Part shown: positions 12,401 through 19,910 of the stretch, one piece after another | How positions within the stretch are numbered: position 1 is the stretch's first letter | How the letters are laid out: each line of letters opens with the position of its first letter | Assembly (NCBI GenBank): GCA_027577415.1 | Contig: JANBQS010000029.1 | Span: 1-54,178, forward strand | DNA: 54,178 nt | Source: Coemansia sp. RSA 922 | Taxonomy: Eukaryota; Kickxellomycota; Kickxellomycetes; Kickxellales; Kickxellaceae | Direction of reading: 5' to 3' | Program-made: the position numbers and the translations under genes | The notes under the pieces: generated by a model | What the model was told of the DNA's origin: nothing | Seen by the model: only the letters and a program-made list of their open reading frames with translations | The model's database searches: none

Positions 12401-12434
12401 CTTTGTCCTTTTTGGGCTTTCCAAACAACCCCAT
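6474..12434 (-). CDS. Chitin synthase with myosin-motor-like head (class V/VII type)
   Basis: Polymerises UDP-GlcNAc into wall chitin at the plasma membrane. A single 1986-aa exon. Order: P-loop GVSGSGKS (180-187) opening a myosin-motor-like domain to about 830; an acidic linker; a membrane segment about 1020-1043; a cytochrome-b5-like domain after it; a second membrane segment about 1282-1305; the processive GT2 core with VDAD about 1490, EDR about 1608 and QRRRW at 1648-1652; a C-terminal cluster of membrane helices followed by FSWGNTR; and a DEK_C-like domain at the end. The motor's switch I and switch II regions differ strongly from conventional myosins (the switch II area reads QMYGFSS), so ATP-driven motility is doubtful; the domain may only tether the enzyme to actin or vesicles. 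The start is the first ATG after an AT-rich 5' region. Confidence 0.93.
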   Translation of the reverse strand: MGLFGKPKKDKDAIDGLRVDDPRTRGMMGLSSPRYGSSRGMANPSSSQLVEPIRPFTSAAPPTTTSESIAIGAAHINPMATALGPAATVDQVTTAIQGCFQDIVPYFRIYTSILVACHSEPAMSSNLFSESASVIYSDACYHDLDLTARDTLHPHVFELVADAYTHLRRLRQDQVIILSGVSGSGKSETAKLISDQLCVLASNSGRHNTRAQYQMSYVGAIVEAFASAQTLECMGATRAGLWHEIQFTDRGHIAGSKIVAFGLDRWRVTSRPAGERTFNVFYYLLHGSTSDERQEWQFRHGGDESWFTYLKADRPPKGQVPAYLHRVPPPSSAHYAYMMDQLRTALKVCGIKQQHSLFQVLAAIMHLGNVEFADATDRSEETASVKNPEEVDLAAQYLGVPTAALTAALSYKTALVNNDLCTVFLNSHGAGNQRDALARALYHLVFYWLVETINQNISDPEACNHIAVLQMYGFSSQMTLGSFEQFAINMANERLSGYIMREVLGEETGIARQIHDDAATSLNHVSWVSRLQTMHLLSGDYAGRRGGLVSALESHATSESPQDDIALINSLNRTFGQNTSFIPGPPPTGKRDKQVAQFGIRHYLGSVMYTVDGFCQRNMDLEVSPDFYSLFKDTSHSKFVRRLFGIAQIALDYHPEEESTIVGTFLSTRPATRPTVRKPQANTKHHPHAAQSLAAPSELSPVDDADPANTYIGEVSSALEDIFAAADFCKQWNIIHIRPDNPTNANSLPGVPDKSFIRQQVQATGLVDLSQRRAPNEYTVSLGFESFIERYAAVVKLTDPQTEHEMAASVLVDQVAEGLGWIRGQHYTTGHRMVFMTERVWRSIEMELRVYEKQRQQRRRQLGATGILDALAQVDDNGDLVQPAQFGFDDASTVFGSELGTDGFNPDVDDLFSDGDYADEDEDYADEADDYDDGVSVASHTDDKQREVNPGHGNFDGDYGAHSRHATRLAGREGLVEEVETTSARRCWSRTTNWLTWLIPDWLMSCCGMKREDIRMAWREKVAICLIILSMWAFVLFFIIGLGLIMCPKQYVYNMDELADHTERSDAYVALRGKVYDITNFLNQEHGKSRGGASPEDMIMYSGQEVNASFPLSLRAACPDLVPASADPNWLMYLKSDIETETSFPFVHKAGSLANSKSMMRQDFYFRHVQPKMRLFKVGDIVWELKYIRSMHHKGGQYWRVINGEVFNLNPYFITRDSPENVDQKKWRFLHRLVESIFEDAGARDTDITKYWKMLPLSKSVRQANYRCMKSLFYVGRVDTRHSFRCLFPNFLLLAAACLLMVVISIKFLASLQLSSRRKPQKHDKFVICQVPCYTEGESSLRRTIDTLATLSYDDKHRLLFIICDGNIVGSGNDRPTPRIVLDILGVDPKLDPPARSFRSIGEGGQQHNMAKVYSGLYEYEGHVVPYLVVAKIGKPTEKSRPGNRGKRDSQMLLLHFLNRVHFEAPMSPLDLEIYHQLKNVIGVHPSLYEYVLMVDADTEVLPDSLTRLVACMVHDAKVIGICGETQLTNEDFSWTTMIQVYEYFISHHMAKAFESLFGSVTCLPGCFCMYRLRTARGMPLIISKNVINDYSENHVDTLHKKNLLSLGEDRYLTTLMMKYFPQYKMTFTADAKCKTTAPDTWSVLLSQRRRWINSTVHNLAELMFLPEMCGFCCFSMRFVVFIDLLGTLTMPCTLFYLAYLTYLAISKVADIGYISLILIGAIYGLQAIIFVLKRQWQHIGWMVIYLLAYPLWSFFIPIYAFWHMDDFSWGNTRIVVGEDGKRQIFVKDEEPFDPDEIPMRTWAEYEGEIHKRQQQIQDMEAVAQAIDEFANNGVRPVSRFTHIPGFENPPTADALPMSQVQHSNMSLYAMPLPQQMPAAAYEGGAVPMQGAYSPAGFSAYFGSMVAATPQAIATPCFNLVQVPGSHMPTDDALAAAISSILDASDLSTITMKIVRDELSRMFGMDMSPRREYISQTVQAMIQRRV

Positions 12435-13179
12435 TGTTTTTGCTTTTTGCTAGGTTTGCAAACTACAAAAGTATAATCCGCACATATAGATTAGTAGCAT
12501 TGCTAATATCCTGCGAACATATTTTGTTTGCGAGTTTACTTGCATTTTTTGCGTACTCGCCAGTTATAACTTTTTTGGTCGTCTATACGATATTAGTAAT
12601 GAATATGCTGTTTCGTAATATGATGAGCAAAAAGTATGATAGATATGGAGAGGGAGAGGGAGAAAGGAGAGTTGCTTGCCTGTCGAGAATAATTACAAGT
12701 CTATGCTGTCAACTTTCTCTTTTTTTTCGTATGTGTGCGTGGCTCATTATACGTATCCCGTTAGTACAGTACTCTGGTCTGACACATTTCTGGCATGGTC
12801 CTACCACGCATTCTTTTGTGTGCGTGGGGTATAGAGAGAAGGGTAAAAGGTTTCTCCACCAGAAACACTCTACCTCCCCCCATCTTTTAATTATTTACAA
12901 AAAGCCATGCTTGAAAGTAGTGTGGAGAGAAACACACGCTTTAATCCATGAATGACGATTAATGGCACGCAATGGGCAAAGTGTGACTTGAATCACCTGA
13001 ATGGAATGACCGTGCTGTGTGTACAACACGTTCTTTTTTTTACAAAGAATATCAACGTCCTGACATGTGCACCCCACCAAACGGAACAAACATAAGCAGC
13101 TTGCTAATAAAAGCCAGCATTTCTCTCATTTCTTTCCAATTTCCACTTACTACTTTTTTTATTATTGTTTAAAAGAATC
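12435..13179. promoter_or_regulatory. Divergent intergenic region
   Basis: AT-rich region between the chitin synthase start (-) and the small gene at 13180 (+). It contains homopolymer runs and purine-rich GAGAGG stretches. An open frame across 12434-12955 lacks protein-like composition. I see no gene here and treat it as a shared promoter region. Confidence 0.4.
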
Positions 13180-13434
13180 ATGTCAGATACCGAGGAAAGT
13201 ACAGAACATAAAGTCAAACCTGTGGAAGAGCGCTACACTACTAGGAAGAAAGCATTAGAGAGACTTCCAGAGTACGTCAAATCGATTGAAAATGGTGAGA
13301 CACCATTTGGTATATTTGACATTACCGTCAACTTGCCCCTTTACTTTCATGTCAATTACTTTAGCACCGCTTGCACAATTTACTTTGATTGTACAATGAA
13401 AAATGGTGAATGGATTTTGACCATTAAGCAATGA
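13180..13434 (+). CDS. Orphan small protein, 84 aa
   Basis: I do not recognise this protein. It starts MSDTEES, has a charged N-terminal half (about 1-45) and a hydrophobic, aromatic-rich C-terminal half ending GEWILTIKQ. It has one pair of cysteines and no signal peptide. The ATG follows a pyrimidine-rich leader, as at other genes here. The open frame extends five codons further upstream without another ATG. An AT-rich stretch near 13530-13560 could be the 3' end. Composition looks protein-like rather than random, but there is no independent support. Confidence 0.5.
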   Translation: MSDTEESTEHKVKPVEERYTTRKKALERLPEYVKSIENGETPFGIFDITVNLPLYFHVNYFSTACTIYFDCTMKNGEWILTIKQ

Positions 13435-15011
13435 TGAGGGATATCGCAGTGTTCAAGTATTAGCAATAGGTCCGCGCTGAATAGCTTGTATTGAATTTGT
13501 TTTGTGTTTGTGTTAGTAACCTATTTTGCGCTTATAAATATAAATATACATATACATGTCAATACCAGGAGGATCAATGCACTTCTAGCTACTCGAAAAG
13601 AGAAACCACAAAGTCGTTAGCAGCTCTCACACGCTCGTGTCATGGCTTTCCTTAGCTCAATTGCGCTAACAAGCCAACGCAAAGCATCCCCTTACATCGG
13701 CAAGAATTGGGGGTGGGTTGTGGCAATGGCGAGAAAAAAGAAAGGTAAACATCCAAATGCATACTCATTCACGTCGGAGTTGTCAAAACGAGTCCTGCGT
13801 ACAGTGGCACCTGACACGTGCAAAGTGCGTAATGCTGAGCCTCCCCTCCCACACGCCGACCAATTATCGTTGTCGGGGCTTTTTGGTGGGCAGGACCTGG
13901 ATTTTCTGATGTCACGAGTTGAGACGCGACTCAAATCGCTTTGCTTCATGTACCCGGGTTGTACAACATATTTTGTTATCTTATCTTTTAATGCATTGTT
14001 GTAATGGGCGCTTGAGGGTGGATTTCGTCCAATCGCCAAAGGGATGCCAGATGCAATATTTTTATTTTGGAATCGTGGGAAATAAAATGACGTCATGATC
14101 ACCCTTTTTCTCTCTTCAGCCGCAAATAAAACAGCCATCGGCCCCGAGAGAGCATTTTTGCTTCACTTGTTGGCCTACAAGAAGTACGCAAAAAAGGCTA
14201 GTAGCCATACACACACATGCTGCCTGCTCTCCCCCCTGAGGGAAAGAGGATCAGAAGTAAGAAAAAAGGGATGGCATGTGTATTGCGGTTACCTTGGGAT
14301 TGCTGTTGCTAATGCGGACTTTAGATATTCATAGACAGGGAAAGAGGGCAATCTTGTGTTTCCGCTCATTTCCAATGAGGGAAAACACAAGCAAAAAATG
14401 ATTTACGCCTTAGAGCTGAGGGGGTGAAGTCGTGACGCGTGCAGATAGTCTTCTGTAATAAAAGTCAAATTTGTAGGCATATAGAAAAAGCAGCATCATC
14501 GCCAATTCCTAGCCAGTCATTTTTAGATGGATAACGCCCTCGATTGACAGAAAGGCTGAGAGCACATTTTAATTTTTAGTCGCCTCGCATAGAAAACATG
14601 ACTGCTTGATAAGCGAAAAAAGACGTGACAGACGCCTGCCACGCGCTCAGGGGGAGCCGATTAGAGACAAGTGGGGGATGTGTTGATTGGATTGAGGGGG
14701 GGGGGCGAAAAAGATGTTACATACCTCCCAAATTGAATTGAGGTGGTTGGGGAAGGATCCTGCCTTGCTGACGCGTCAACAGCATTTTTTTTATTGGAAT
14801 TAGGAGCATTGATGGACATACTTGCGCCACCTGTCTGTCTCTCCCCTCAGGATTTCATACTCTTACCCAGCCCTCCAACTGAGCGCGAGTTGTATGTCAT
14901 ACTCGATTTTTTTGGCGGGTATAAATACCCCATCCTCTGGCACTTCAAATTTTATTTTTTTCGGATACTCCAACACTTTTTTATTATTACATAGCAGCTC
15001 TTTTTGCCAAT
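13435..15011. promoter_or_regulatory. Long intergenic region with CRE-like palindrome
   Basis: About 1.6 kb without a convincing gene. It contains a perfect TGACGTCA palindrome (14088-14095), the binding site of CREB/ATF-type bZIP factors such as Sko1/Atf1, a G-run near 14695, and many T-runs. Two open frames (13642-14004 + and 13692-14138 -) overlap each other and look like chance. The 3' part is presumably the promoter of the gene at 15012. Confidence 0.45.
14917..14930 (+). promoter_or_regulatory. TATA box in inverted GGGTA/TACCC context
   Basis: The sequence gggtataaataccc lies about 85-95 bp before the ATG at 15012. This spacing matches other TATA-like boxes in the window. The flanking GGGTA and TACCC form a short inverted repeat around the TATA core. 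Confidence 0.6.
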
Positions 15012-16877
15012 ATGAACATTTGGCGTATCTTTGCTTTCTTCATTTTTCAATTTTTCTTTTTTGTGAATGGTCTGCTCGCGCAGGGTTACCCGCGGCTAAC
15101 CATGTCTAGTGCTCTCTGTGCCGCTGCAGGCTGGATTGCTGGTGTAGTTGGCCCGCAGCCAATTTTCGGCAGCTGGGTTAAAGGCACACAGGTTGCCGTC
15201 GGATGTCACTGCACCTGTGATAACCAGCCGTCACTACAACAGACTCCTACTGCGACTCGACCAGCCGACGAACCCGAGGAGTACTGGGTCTCGCCGTCGT
15301 TTCCGGGCTTATGCCCGGAAAACGTCGATCCATACTTCGACGCTTGGGCCTTCTTCAGGCCGCTGGCCTATTCCTCGGCTGGCGGGTTCTTCTTCCTTGC
15401 CCTCTTGCCGCCTATTTTTGCCTACAATCAGAAGAGATTATGCAAGAAACCATCCCGGGTCCCGAAGCGCCGCGTCCAACAGACCCTCCCACTGAACCGA
15501 AAGCACCGCAGTCGACGGATTCTCCCACTGAACCGAAAGCACCGCAGTCGGCGGATTCTCCCTCCCGGCCCCGTCGCACCACAGCAAGTGGACCGCATAC
15601 CTGAGCCCGAGGTGCCACAGCCTGAGGCTCCTATCCCTGGTCCCGCCCCGCACTACACGCCTGTGCTGCCAGCCGATGGTGGCTATCCACTTGATCAGCG
15701 CAGCGGAGTCGCTACGGCTCAGGTCAATGAGGCGACAAACATCGAGCGCCACGGCATCGCATTCTCGGAGCTCAACCGAGTTACAAATGGTGCCTATAGC
15801 CATTGCCGACACATCCCTCAGACAACCGACGGGTTCCAGATCTATTGGCAGCGCGGAGTAACGACAATGAGCCTACCTCCGCTCAGTGATTGCGATAGCG
15901 ATACCGAGTCGTGTTACTCTGACAAACCGACTAGCGAGAGCATTCGTGGCGAGCACTACTCCCTCGACGAATTCGGCAGGCTCATGGTCGAATACGAGTC
16001 GACCCAGTCGCCCAGCGAAGTAGAGCAGGTCTATATTCCTCCCGACGCCGACTTGGTAGCCGAGCAAATGAGGCACGAGGATTTAAAGCTCAGATTTGGG
16101 CGCCTCTGGGCTTCGATCGCAGCGGAGCGCAATGAACCTGCGCCAGCGCCTAATGCAACGACCGAACCAATAGTAGAGCAGGTCTATATTCCTTCCGACG
16201 CCGACTTGGTAGCCGAGCAAATGAGGCACGAAGACTTAAAGCTCAGATTTGTGCGCCTTTGGGCTTCGATCGCAGCGGAGCGCAATGAGCCGAAGCCAGC
16301 GCCTAGTGCAACGACCGAACCAATAGTAGAGCAGGTCTCTACTCATTTCGAGCACGAGTCAGACAGAGATTCGGCATGCGAGGAAAGGATGCGCGACGCT
16401 TCTAAGAGCATATTTTCGCGCCTTATGACTTTGGTGACACCAGCGCGCGACCCACCAGAGCCATTGCCCGGCGAAGCCGTCGACCCGGTAGTAGAGCGGG
16501 CCTCTACTGCACCAAGCGTGGGCGTCGATAGTCAGCTCTTGCCAGGAGCACCGCAGCCGAGCGATTACGCCGCTGATGGTCCTAGCAATCGTAGCCGTAC
16601 TCCCTCTTCGCCGGCGTTGGGCAAACTGCAAGGCCAAGAATCCGAGACACCTTCAGCGGTACCAGGGCGCGGAGCACCGCAGCCACCGCTTGAAGATACT
16701 GTCGGGCTTGGTGTAGGGCAGGACTCTACACCAAGTGATTCTACGCCAAACGACCAAGCAGTTCCCGGCTCAAGCAACCCTAATCGCGTTACCACTTCGT
16801 CGGTGCCAAGCAATCGCCGCGAAGGCAAACCCAAGCGTCGGGGGCGGCGGGGTGGGCGGCGTTCGAGAAGGCATTAA
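15012..16877 (+). CDS. Membrane-anchored repeat protein of unknown function, 621 aa
   Basis: Not a family I recognise. An N-terminal hydrophobic stretch (about 1-24, ending LLAQG) looks like a signal peptide. A short Cys-containing region follows, then a second hydrophobic segment (about 116-138) and a basic stretch with a 12-residue repeat. The remainder is long, acidic and Pro/Glu/Ser-rich, ending in an Arg/Gly-rich tail. Two nearly identical 51-residue repeats (about 338-438, core DADLVAEQMRHEDLKLRF) are followed by degenerate restarts of the same motif. Topology could be two-pass with the large acidic domain cytosolic. Around 15430-15560 the alternative +2 frame reads as a Pro/Glu/Lys-rich repeat that fits the surrounding composition better, so a pair of compensating indels or a sequence error is possible. 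Confidence 0.7.
   Translation: MNIWRIFAFFIFQFFFFVNGLLAQGYPRLTMSSALCAAAGWIAGVVGPQPIFGSWVKGTQVAVGCHCTCDNQPSLQQTPTATRPADEPEEYWVSPSFPGLCPENVDPYFDAWAFFRPLAYSSAGGFFFLALLPPIFAYNQKRLCKKPSRVPKRRVQQTLPLNRKHRSRRILPLNRKHRSRRILPPGPVAPQQVDRIPEPEVPQPEAPIPGPAPHYTPVLPADGGYPLDQRSGVATAQVNEATNIERHGIAFSELNRVTNGAYSHCRHIPQTTDGFQIYWQRGVTTMSLPPLSDCDSDTESCYSDKPTSESIRGEHYSLDEFGRLMVEYESTQSPSEVEQVYIPPDADLVAEQMRHEDLKLRFGRLWASIAAERNEPAPAPNATTEPIVEQVYIPSDADLVAEQMRHEDLKLRFVRLWASIAAERNEPKPAPSATTEPIVEQVSTHFEHESDRDSACEERMRDASKSIFSRLMTLVTPARDPPEPLPGEAVDPVVERASTAPSVGVDSQLLPGAPQPSDYAADGPSNRSRTPSSPALGKLQGQESETPSAVPGRGAPQPPLEDTVGLGVGQDSTPSDSTPNDQAVPGSSNPNRVTTSSVPSNRREGKPKRRGRRGGRRSRRH
15486..15557 (+). repeat. 36-bp direct repeat, two copies
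   Basis: Two adjacent 36-bp copies differ at about one base and start with ctcccactgaaccg. They encode a 12-residue unit, LPLNRKHRSRRI, in the main frame. In the +2 frame the same DNA encodes a Pro/Glu/Lys-rich unit. Confidence 0.9.
16020..16325 (+). repeat. 153-bp tandem repeat, two full copies
   Basis: Units start at 16020 and 16173 with gtagagcaggtctatattcc. Degenerate starts of the same motif recur at 16326, 16491 and 16713. The copies are almost identical in DNA, so duplication is recent. The period is in frame (51 codons). Confidence 0.93.
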
Positions 16878-17662
16878 AATAACAAAGCCGGCAAGAGGAC
16901 CGAGCAACTGGCCGCCGCCATCAGCAGGCAGAGCGAGCCCATTTTCTTATCCATTTTCATCAGCACTTTTTCTTTCTATAACTTTTGAATTTCAAATACC
17001 AACTCATACCAACTCAAATATGTTCGCCGCCTGGCATAATCACTCTTAGAGTACACAAAATAAACATTAAACTATTGTTGATAGAATAGTGTTTATCTCG
17101 GTTCATCCTCAACAACAAAAAAAGTTTATCCAGATATGATTCAAGACAAATTCGAGTCGAGTCGCTTACCTTATTCTACGAATCTGGAAAAGAGACAAAG
17201 CGATCCACGCAAAAGGACCACCTTTTGCTTTTAGCAAATGCACGCATAAATACAAAGCAAGCCTTGCCACGAGTCTTTTAGACAAAACCTGTCTTTGTAA
17301 GTCTTTGATTTCATTGCCCATTTCGTGCTTCAATGGTTAGAGAGAAAAAAAAACATGCTGCACGTTGAGTAAAAAGAAGAAAACGCGCTTCAATTCTTTT
17401 TCTAAAGTTCATCTTGTAGTGTTAGCTTTTTTTTTTTTCTGCCGCCTCGCCAAAATCTCTGTTCTCTTCATATTTTGTTGCTTTTCTTGTTCTCCAGTCA
17501 TCATTATTTTTTTTTTTATATATTTCGCTCTTTTTTTCTATTATTGATACTATTATTAGCGTTGACCGCCTTCACGTTCTCTCTCTAAGCTATAGACACC
17601 TCACACTACTAGCGCTATACTTGCGCTTTTAAAAAAATTATATATAGAACAACGTCATACAG
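16878..17662. promoter_or_regulatory. Intergenic region upstream of 17663
   Basis: AT-rich, with poly-A and poly-T runs and no convincing gene. A TATA-like stretch, attatatatagaac, lies immediately before the ATG at 17663. It is closer to the start than at other genes, so it may not be the functional core promoter. Confidence 0.4.
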
Positions 17663-19246
17663 ATGACCAAGCTTACTTTGCTGCTACTCTATGTAGCCAT
17701 GATTGTGCTGCTTGTATCCGGGGTAAATGGCGGCAAACCCACTAGCACAACTCGCTCTCGAACTCGCACCAAATCCTCTAGTAAGCCCACTCCTAACGGT
17801 ATGGACCCCGACTATGTGTATAACCCAGACACCAAGGGAAATAGCCCGAACAAGAATAGTAAAGACCCAGTATACAGTACGCAGAACATTACCAACAGTA
17901 TTGACGCACAATTTGATGGTGTACTTATTGTCAAATCCGAACAAACCTCTTGTGAAGTGGTAATGGCCAGCGACTCGTATGGTTTTGTTGCCGCCAACTG
18001 TGTGATGTTTAAGGGTAAGATTCTGACCTCGTTGAAAAATATCCAAGTTGCCGTACGTGGCCCGAAATTATCTGCTCTATACCCCGTAGACAACATAACT
18101 ATTCACCCGGACTACGACGCTCTAACTTTAGCCAACAATATTGCCGTAATCAAATTCACCAGTCCGACCAAATCTGGCATAAAGGGAAAGATGGCTGCTG
18201 GAACAAGTAAATGGAAAGAGCTAGGGTATCTGCGTCGCACATTGTCTGATGTGTCAAAGGTAATCTGGAATGAGCCGACGTATTTAGTTACACGCCAAGA
18301 GGAAGACGCCAGTTGCAGTCTTGGTTCGCCAGTGTTTAGCGCTAACAAGAAGAACTTTATTTGCAGTAACAGCACAACCAAGCTGCCTGTAGGTCCTTCT
18401 TGTAGTCTGCCATATGGCTTGGTTTATGGCGTGGTAAAGCCAAACAATGTCGCTCCTGCTGCTATTTACAGTCACACGGTTGTATTTGGCACGGGACTTT
18501 GCAGCAACTTTATGAAGCTAAACTACTATGTTCAGTTAGGTAGCTATCTGTCATGGGGCGCCAAAGTTGCTGGCTCCACGGCCAAAGTTATTGAAGACGA
18601 TTATGTCACTGAGAAAAAGCTGCCTTCCAACTCTACTTTTTCAATGAAAGGCGGTGGCCCCTCCTCAGTCCCTGGCGTGGCGGTGTATGGCGGTAATCTA
18701 TTCACTGTGATTCGCAATATAAAGCCGAAACCAACTGTTCCTGATATTGACCCGAAGCCGACTAATCCGACGAAGCCGACGAAGCCGACGAAGCCGACGA
18801 AGCCGACGAAGCCGACCAAGTCGCCTATTACGGTTAGCAAGACAAGAACTGTTGTTGTCACCAGACGCCCCACGACAACCAAGCAGACTGACCACTCAAG
18901 CACGCTGGGTGTTATCACGCCACCGACTAAACCTAAGCCCAGCCCAAGTAACGAGCCTCCACGGCCTTCAATTCCTAACATTATCGAGGTTACCAAGCTG
19001 CCTCTTCCCACAGACATACCTGTCGACCTACCCACAGACCCTGTTGTTCCTGACCCTACCTCTGACACTGATTCTGACTCAGATGACAGCTCATCTAGCG
19101 AGAAGCCACCTACTGATAGCGAGAAGCTCAAGGAAACTGAGGGAATGTCGAGCAAGACAAAGATCCTTATCGGTGTGTTTGTTGGATTGTCGGTACTTGG
19201 TATCGGTGCGTTCTGCTTGTACTATTTCTACTACCGCCGTCGCTAG
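17663..19246 (+). CDS. Membrane-anchored trypsin-fold pseudoprotease
   Basis: Signal peptide (about 1-23), a basic linker, a chymotrypsin-like domain (about 80-310), a Thr/Pro stalk with KPT repeats, then a C-terminal membrane helix (about 499-521) with a short basic tail YYRRR. This predicts a type I surface protein with an extracellular domain. Fold markers: the Cys pair C97/C113 (the C42-C58 pair of trypsin), AANC where active proteases have AAHC, NNIAVIK where they have DIAL, and CSLGSPV where they have GDSGGP. All three catalytic positions are therefore replaced (His to N112, Asp to N159, Ser to L220). It should be proteolytically inactive and may bind ligands, adhere or inhibit. The homology is by motif reading only. 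The triad loss depends on this alignment, which is convincing around the His and Ser blocks. Confidence 0.8.
   Translation: MTKLTLLLLYVAMIVLLVSGVNGGKPTSTTRSRTRTKSSSKPTPNGMDPDYVYNPDTKGNSPNKNSKDPVYSTQNITNSIDAQFDGVLIVKSEQTSCEVVMASDSYGFVAANCVMFKGKILTSLKNIQVAVRGPKLSALYPVDNITIHPDYDALTLANNIAVIKFTSPTKSGIKGKMAAGTSKWKELGYLRRTLSDVSKVIWNEPTYLVTRQEEDASCSLGSPVFSANKKNFICSNSTTKLPVGPSCSLPYGLVYGVVKPNNVAPAAIYSHTVVFGTGLCSNFMKLNYYVQLGSYLSWGAKVAGSTAKVIEDDYVTEKKLPSNSTFSMKGGGPSSVPGVAVYGGNLFTVIRNIKPKPTVPDIDPKPTNPTKPTKPTKPTKPTKPTKSPITVSKTRTVVVTRRPTTTKQTDHSSTLGVITPPTKPKPSPSNEPPRPSIPNIIEVTKLPLPTDIPVDLPTDPVVPDPTSDTDSDSDDSSSSEKPPTDSEKLKETEGMSSKTKILIGVFVGLSVLGIGAFCLYYFYYRRR
18767..18820 (+). repeat. 9-bp minisatellite encoding KPT stalk
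   Basis: Six consecutive 9-bp units (ccgacgaag and a variant) encode Pro-Thr-Lys repeats in the stalk of the pseudoprotease. The open antisense frame over this stretch is a by-product of the repeat. Confidence 0.95.
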
Positions 19247-19910
19247 AGGATTGCGACTACGCAGGTGTAGACTAGACGTTTTCTACAATGTTTTTTAGAC
19301 ATGGGTTCTGTAAATATAGTTTCAATCTAACAAGTATTTGATGGCATCAATGTAATGATTTGTTTGTTATTTATGCTATATCTTGGGGGTGGCGGTTTGA
19401 TGGTCTCTTCGCTGAGAATTAAAGACTCCAACAGTCCATGTCACTCCCAATTTTCTTTTCAATTAAAACCTACTCAATTGCCAAGATTCGGTAGCTTTTT
19501 TTGTATCACAATAGGGCGAATAGCAGATGCAGTCATCTGCGCTAGTGCTTAGAGGGTTTACAATTACCTGGCTGACCCGTAAGCGTCATTCCTGCATTCA
19601 TTGCATGCGTGATGATCTTGCAACTGCGGCGGCGGCTGATTCCAGGAGCGGAGTGACCCGTGATATCATCTTTGCTTTGCTGACTGTGAGCGACACCAAT
19701 TTCCCAAGCCTCCTCTTTCGGATGGCACCTAAACTGGACAACGAGCATATAGTTCAGGAATTTGGCACTCTCACCTATCTCAGTCTTTTTCTTTCCACTC
19801 AGCTTACGTTTGTAAACACTATTTAACACACTTTGACTACCCCCTTTTTTGACGCTTACCACGACAGCACGTTATAATCACCTCCTATCTGTTTATTATT
19901 GACGTCACCC
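19247..19910. promoter_or_regulatory. Intergenic region with CRE-like site abutting NMA111 start
   Basis: No convincing gene is seen. A perfect TGACGTCA palindrome lies at 19900-19907, only three bases before the ATG of NMA111. It could be a stress-responsive bZIP site or a chance feature of the leader. The segment 19247-19400 holds the AT-rich 3' end of the preceding gene. Confidence 0.45.

Noticed and set aside
13642..14138. Overlapping 120- and 148-codon frames on opposite strands
   Set aside because: Neither has family-like motifs, coherent composition or promoter signals, and they overlap each other.
18601..19155. 184-codon antisense frame with Val-Gly-Phe repeats
   Set aside because: By-product of the 9-bp KPT minisatellite in the pseudoprotease gene.
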